In this document: piece by piece, positions 15,338 to 16,924 of the stretch
Numbering within the stretch: the stretch's first letter is position 1
How the letters are laid out: each line of letters starts with the position of its first letter
NCBI GenBank assembly: GCA_025210575.1
Contig: JAOARK010000186.1
Location: 1-16,924, forward strand
Direction: 5' to 3'
DNA: 16,924 nt
From: Schleiferiaceae bacterium
GTDB lineage: Bacteria > Bacteroidota > Bacteroidia > Flavobacteriales > Schleiferiaceae
Notes under the pieces: model-generated
Databases searched by the model: none
What the model was told of the DNA's origin: nothing
Seen by the model: the letters and a program-made list of their open reading frames with translations, nothing else
Made by a program: the position numbers and the translations under genes

Positions 15338-15832
15338 ATGTATATCCCATTCGAAGAGTTATCAGAAAATTCTAAAATTTGGATCTATCAAAGTGGCAGA
15401 AAACTTACTGACGATGAAGTAGTAAAGATTTCTGAACAGCTGCATACATACACACAAACATGGCAAGCTCACGGTGCAGACCTCAGAGCTTCTTACAGAG
15501 TTATGTACAATCATTTTGTTGTTCTGGCAGTAGACGAAGACGCCAATTCTGCCACAGGCTGCTCTATAGACGATTCTGTTCGTGCTATGCAGTCTATCCA
15601 AAAAGTGGTTGATGTAGATCTATTTGACCGTTTGAGCATTACTTACAAAGATCATGATGGTAGAGTGAAGCTTGTTTCTAAAAAGGTTTTTGTAGAAATG
15701 TTACAAACCGGAGAATTAAGCAAAAACACTATTGTTTTCAATAATATGGTTACTCAATTAGGCGAATTTGAGAAAAACTGGGAAATCCCCGCTCATGAGA
15801 GCTGGCACTCTCGTCTATTGCCCAAAACATAA
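15338..15832 (+). CDS. Conserved small protein of unknown function
   Basis: A 164-residue soluble protein with no signal peptide or membrane segment. I recognise the type from Bacteroidota genomes, where it is sometimes labelled ABC transporter ATPase despite lacking Walker motifs; that label is probably borrowed from the neighbour. Visible features are an N-terminal MYIPFEELSENSKIWIYQSG, a Trp-containing helix (residues about 35-50), and a central segment with a Cys in TGCSIDDS followed by an amphipathic helix. The C-terminus is WEIPAHESWHSRLLP. There are no obvious catalytic signatures. The stop and the start of the ABC ATPase gene share one base (TAATG), so the two are probably translationally coupled. 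Confidence 0.75.
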   Translation: MYIPFEELSENSKIWIYQSGRKLTDDEVVKISEQLHTYTQTWQAHGADLRASYRVMYNHFVVLAVDEDANSATGCSIDDSVRAMQSIQKVVDVDLFDRLSITYKDHDGRVKLVSKKVFVEMLQTGELSKNTIVFNNMVTQLGEFEKNWEIPAHESWHSRLLPKT

Positions 15833-16758
15833 TGCTTCAAGTAAAAGGTCTAACTTTTCACTATCCAGATAATACCGAGGTATTTAACAACCTCAACTTC
15901 ACTCTTAAAAAAGGAAATATTCTGGCCATAGTTGGACCAAGCGGAAGTGGTAAAACCACTTTGCTTAATCTCATCTATGGGTTACTTGCACCAACCTCAG
16001 GAGACGTTTTTTGGAATAAAGAATTAGTACCCAATCCCAAAGATGTTCTCATCCCAGGATACGATAAAATGAAGTTGGTTGCTCAAGACTTTGATCTTAT
16101 GCCGTTTATCAAAGTCTTTGAAAATATGCAACAGCATATTCTTCATTTACAAGAAGACGAACGCAAGCCAATCTTAGAAGAGTGGTTAAGCTTTCTCCAG
16201 ATTCAACATATTGAAAGTAAAAAGGCAAAAGATTTGAGTGGTGGACAAAAACAGCGTGTAGCTATTGCCAAGGCTTTCATCTCTAATCCTGAACTCATTC
16301 TGTTAGACGAACCGTTCAGCAATCTCGACACTCTTACTAAGAGTTTTTTGATCAGTGACCTTAAAGCCCTATTGAAACAGAAAAAAACAACCGCTATTGT
16401 TGTTGTACATCAACCTGAAGACGCTTTAGAAATTGCCGATGAAATAATTGTGGTCAACGAAGGGCGCATTGAACAGCAAGCCTCACCTAAAAAAATATAC
16501 AATCAACCAAATAACAAAACCGTAGCTAGCCTATTTGGATTGTGTAACTTTTTCACTTCTTCCGAAATTGAGAATCTCCTGAATATTAATTCTAACGATT
16601 TCTCAGTAATTCAGAATGAGTTTGTCATCCGCCCTCACCAACTACCTCTCTCAAAGGTAAAAGCTAAATACACCATATCGGATGAACTTTTTAAAGGCTC
16701 ATCAACACTCTTGAGAATTGAAGCTGGGGGTAGAGAATTTTGGGTAACCAAAGATTAA
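15832..16758 (+). CDS. ABC transporter ATP-binding protein
   Basis: A 308-residue ABC ATPase subunit. Walker A is GPSGSGKTT (residues 35-43, Lys41), the Q-loop Gln is 84, the signature LSGGQKQR is at 134-141, Walker B LILLDE is at 154-159 with catalytic Glu159, the D-loop SNLD is at 162-165, and the switch His is 192. The domain order and the VVHQPEDALEIAD segment resemble the importer-type PotA/CysA group. The extra ~80 residues after the nucleotide-binding domain fit a C-terminal regulatory (TOBE-like) extension, which is weak inference. No permease gene is present in the window, so the transported substrate is unknown. It is last in the operon and its stop overlaps the stop of the convergent SUMF1-like gene. 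Confidence 0.9.
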   Translation: MLQVKGLTFHYPDNTEVFNNLNFTLKKGNILAIVGPSGSGKTTLLNLIYGLLAPTSGDVFWNKELVPNPKDVLIPGYDKMKLVAQDFDLMPFIKVFENMQQHILHLQEDERKPILEEWLSFLQIQHIESKKAKDLSGGQKQRVAIAKAFISNPELILLDEPFSNLDTLTKSFLISDLKALLKQKKTTAIVVVHQPEDALEIADEIIVVNEGRIEQQASPKKIYNQPNNKTVASLFGLCNFFTSSEIENLLNINSNDFSVIQNEFVIRPHQLPLSKVKAKYTISDELFKGSSTLLRIEAGGREFWVTKD

Positions 16759-16924
16759 TTTGGATGCAAAACTAGTATAGGCCTAAACCCAACCTCTCTT
16801 GAACTACCTGTAAAAGGCATTGTGCTGGTTACTGTTACATTACCTGCTGGACTATCCCAACTTCCGCCCAGCGCTATTCCTTCTTCTTGAACCATTTCAG
16901 CCGCATTACCGCACATCTCATACA
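16755..16924 (-). CDS. SUMF1/formylglycine-generating-enzyme-like protein (partial, C-terminal end)
   Basis: The minus frame entering from the right edge encodes 55 residues up to a TAA stop (16757 to 16755). It reads YEMCGNAAEMV, then IALGGSWDS and VGFRPILVLHPN. GNxxEM, GGSW and GFRP are the closing signatures of the FGE-sulfatase (SUMF1/EgtB/PvdO) fold. Members oxidise Cys to formylglycine, act in ergothioneine-like chemistry, or serve as non-catalytic structural proteins, as in the gliding/type IX secretion protein GldK. The catalytic centre is outside the window, so no activity can be assigned. The stop overlaps the ABC ATPase stop by 4 bp (TTAA). Confidence 0.8.
   Translation of the reverse strand, partial: YEMCGNAAEMVQEEGIALGGSWDSPAGNVTVTSTMPFTGSSREVGFRPILVLHPN

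Noticed and set aside
15338..15832. Reading the 164-residue protein as an ABC ATPase
   Set aside because: It has no Walker A, signature or Walker B motif; the true ATPase is the next gene.
1..16924. Defence system, phage, mobile element, CRISPR array, tRNA or rRNA
   Set aside because: Every stretch longer than about 150 bp is accounted for by housekeeping or envelope genes. No transposase, integrase, direct-repeat array or RNA gene signature was seen on either strand.

Overview
The window looks like an ordinary chromosomal stretch of a marine-type Bacteroidota, most likely a member of Flavobacteriales. The support is the AT-rich coding style and the gene content. The genes include a Bacteroidota-type LptD, an MlaD/MCE protein directly behind an Amidase_3 protein, the split heterodisulfide-reductase-like Fe-S pair, and a BT_0820-type HAD protein. 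Promoter-like boxes resemble the Bacteroidota -7 consensus TAnnTTTG. Three gene starts appear to be non-ATG (two TTG, one GTG). The species cannot be named from the sequence alone.

Left part (1-4563, all minus strand). A dihydrolipoyl dehydrogenase gene ends in a clear hairpin terminator. Downstream come an unrecognised four-helix membrane protein, a DinB/DUF1569-type protein, and a membrane-anchored patatin-like hydrolase whose C-terminus runs off the left edge. The last two overlap by 4 bp (ATGA) and are probably co-translated.

Middle (4704-9821). A secreted ChaN-like protein on the plus strand converges on a minus-strand pair, RidA followed by a DUF218/YdcF-like membrane protein. A stand-alone PabA/TrpG glutamine amidotransferase on the plus strand converges, with overlapping stop codons, on a large minus-strand lptD.

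Right part (9944-16758, all plus strand). Eight tightly spaced genes, with gaps of 36 bp or less and some overlaps, form a probable operon. In order they are: periplasmic amidase with a C-terminal SPOR-like domain, MCE/MlaD protein, membrane Fe-S protein, small HAD hydrolase, lipoprotein, CCG-domain Fe-S protein, a conserved small protein, and an ABC ATPase. lptD and this operon diverge from a 122-bp intergenic region, so outer-membrane LPS assembly, peptidoglycan hydrolysis and phospholipid transport genes sit back to back. The two Fe-S proteins together look like a split HdrDE-type membrane redox module. A truncated SUMF1/formylglycine-generating-enzyme-like gene enters from the right edge on the minus strand.

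I found no rRNA, tRNA, CRISPR array, transposase, phage gene, toxin-antitoxin pair or recognisable defence system. The most interesting leads are the split Hdr-like module inside an envelope operon, the 7-TM patatin coupled to a DinB-like protein, and short dyads in three intergenic regions.
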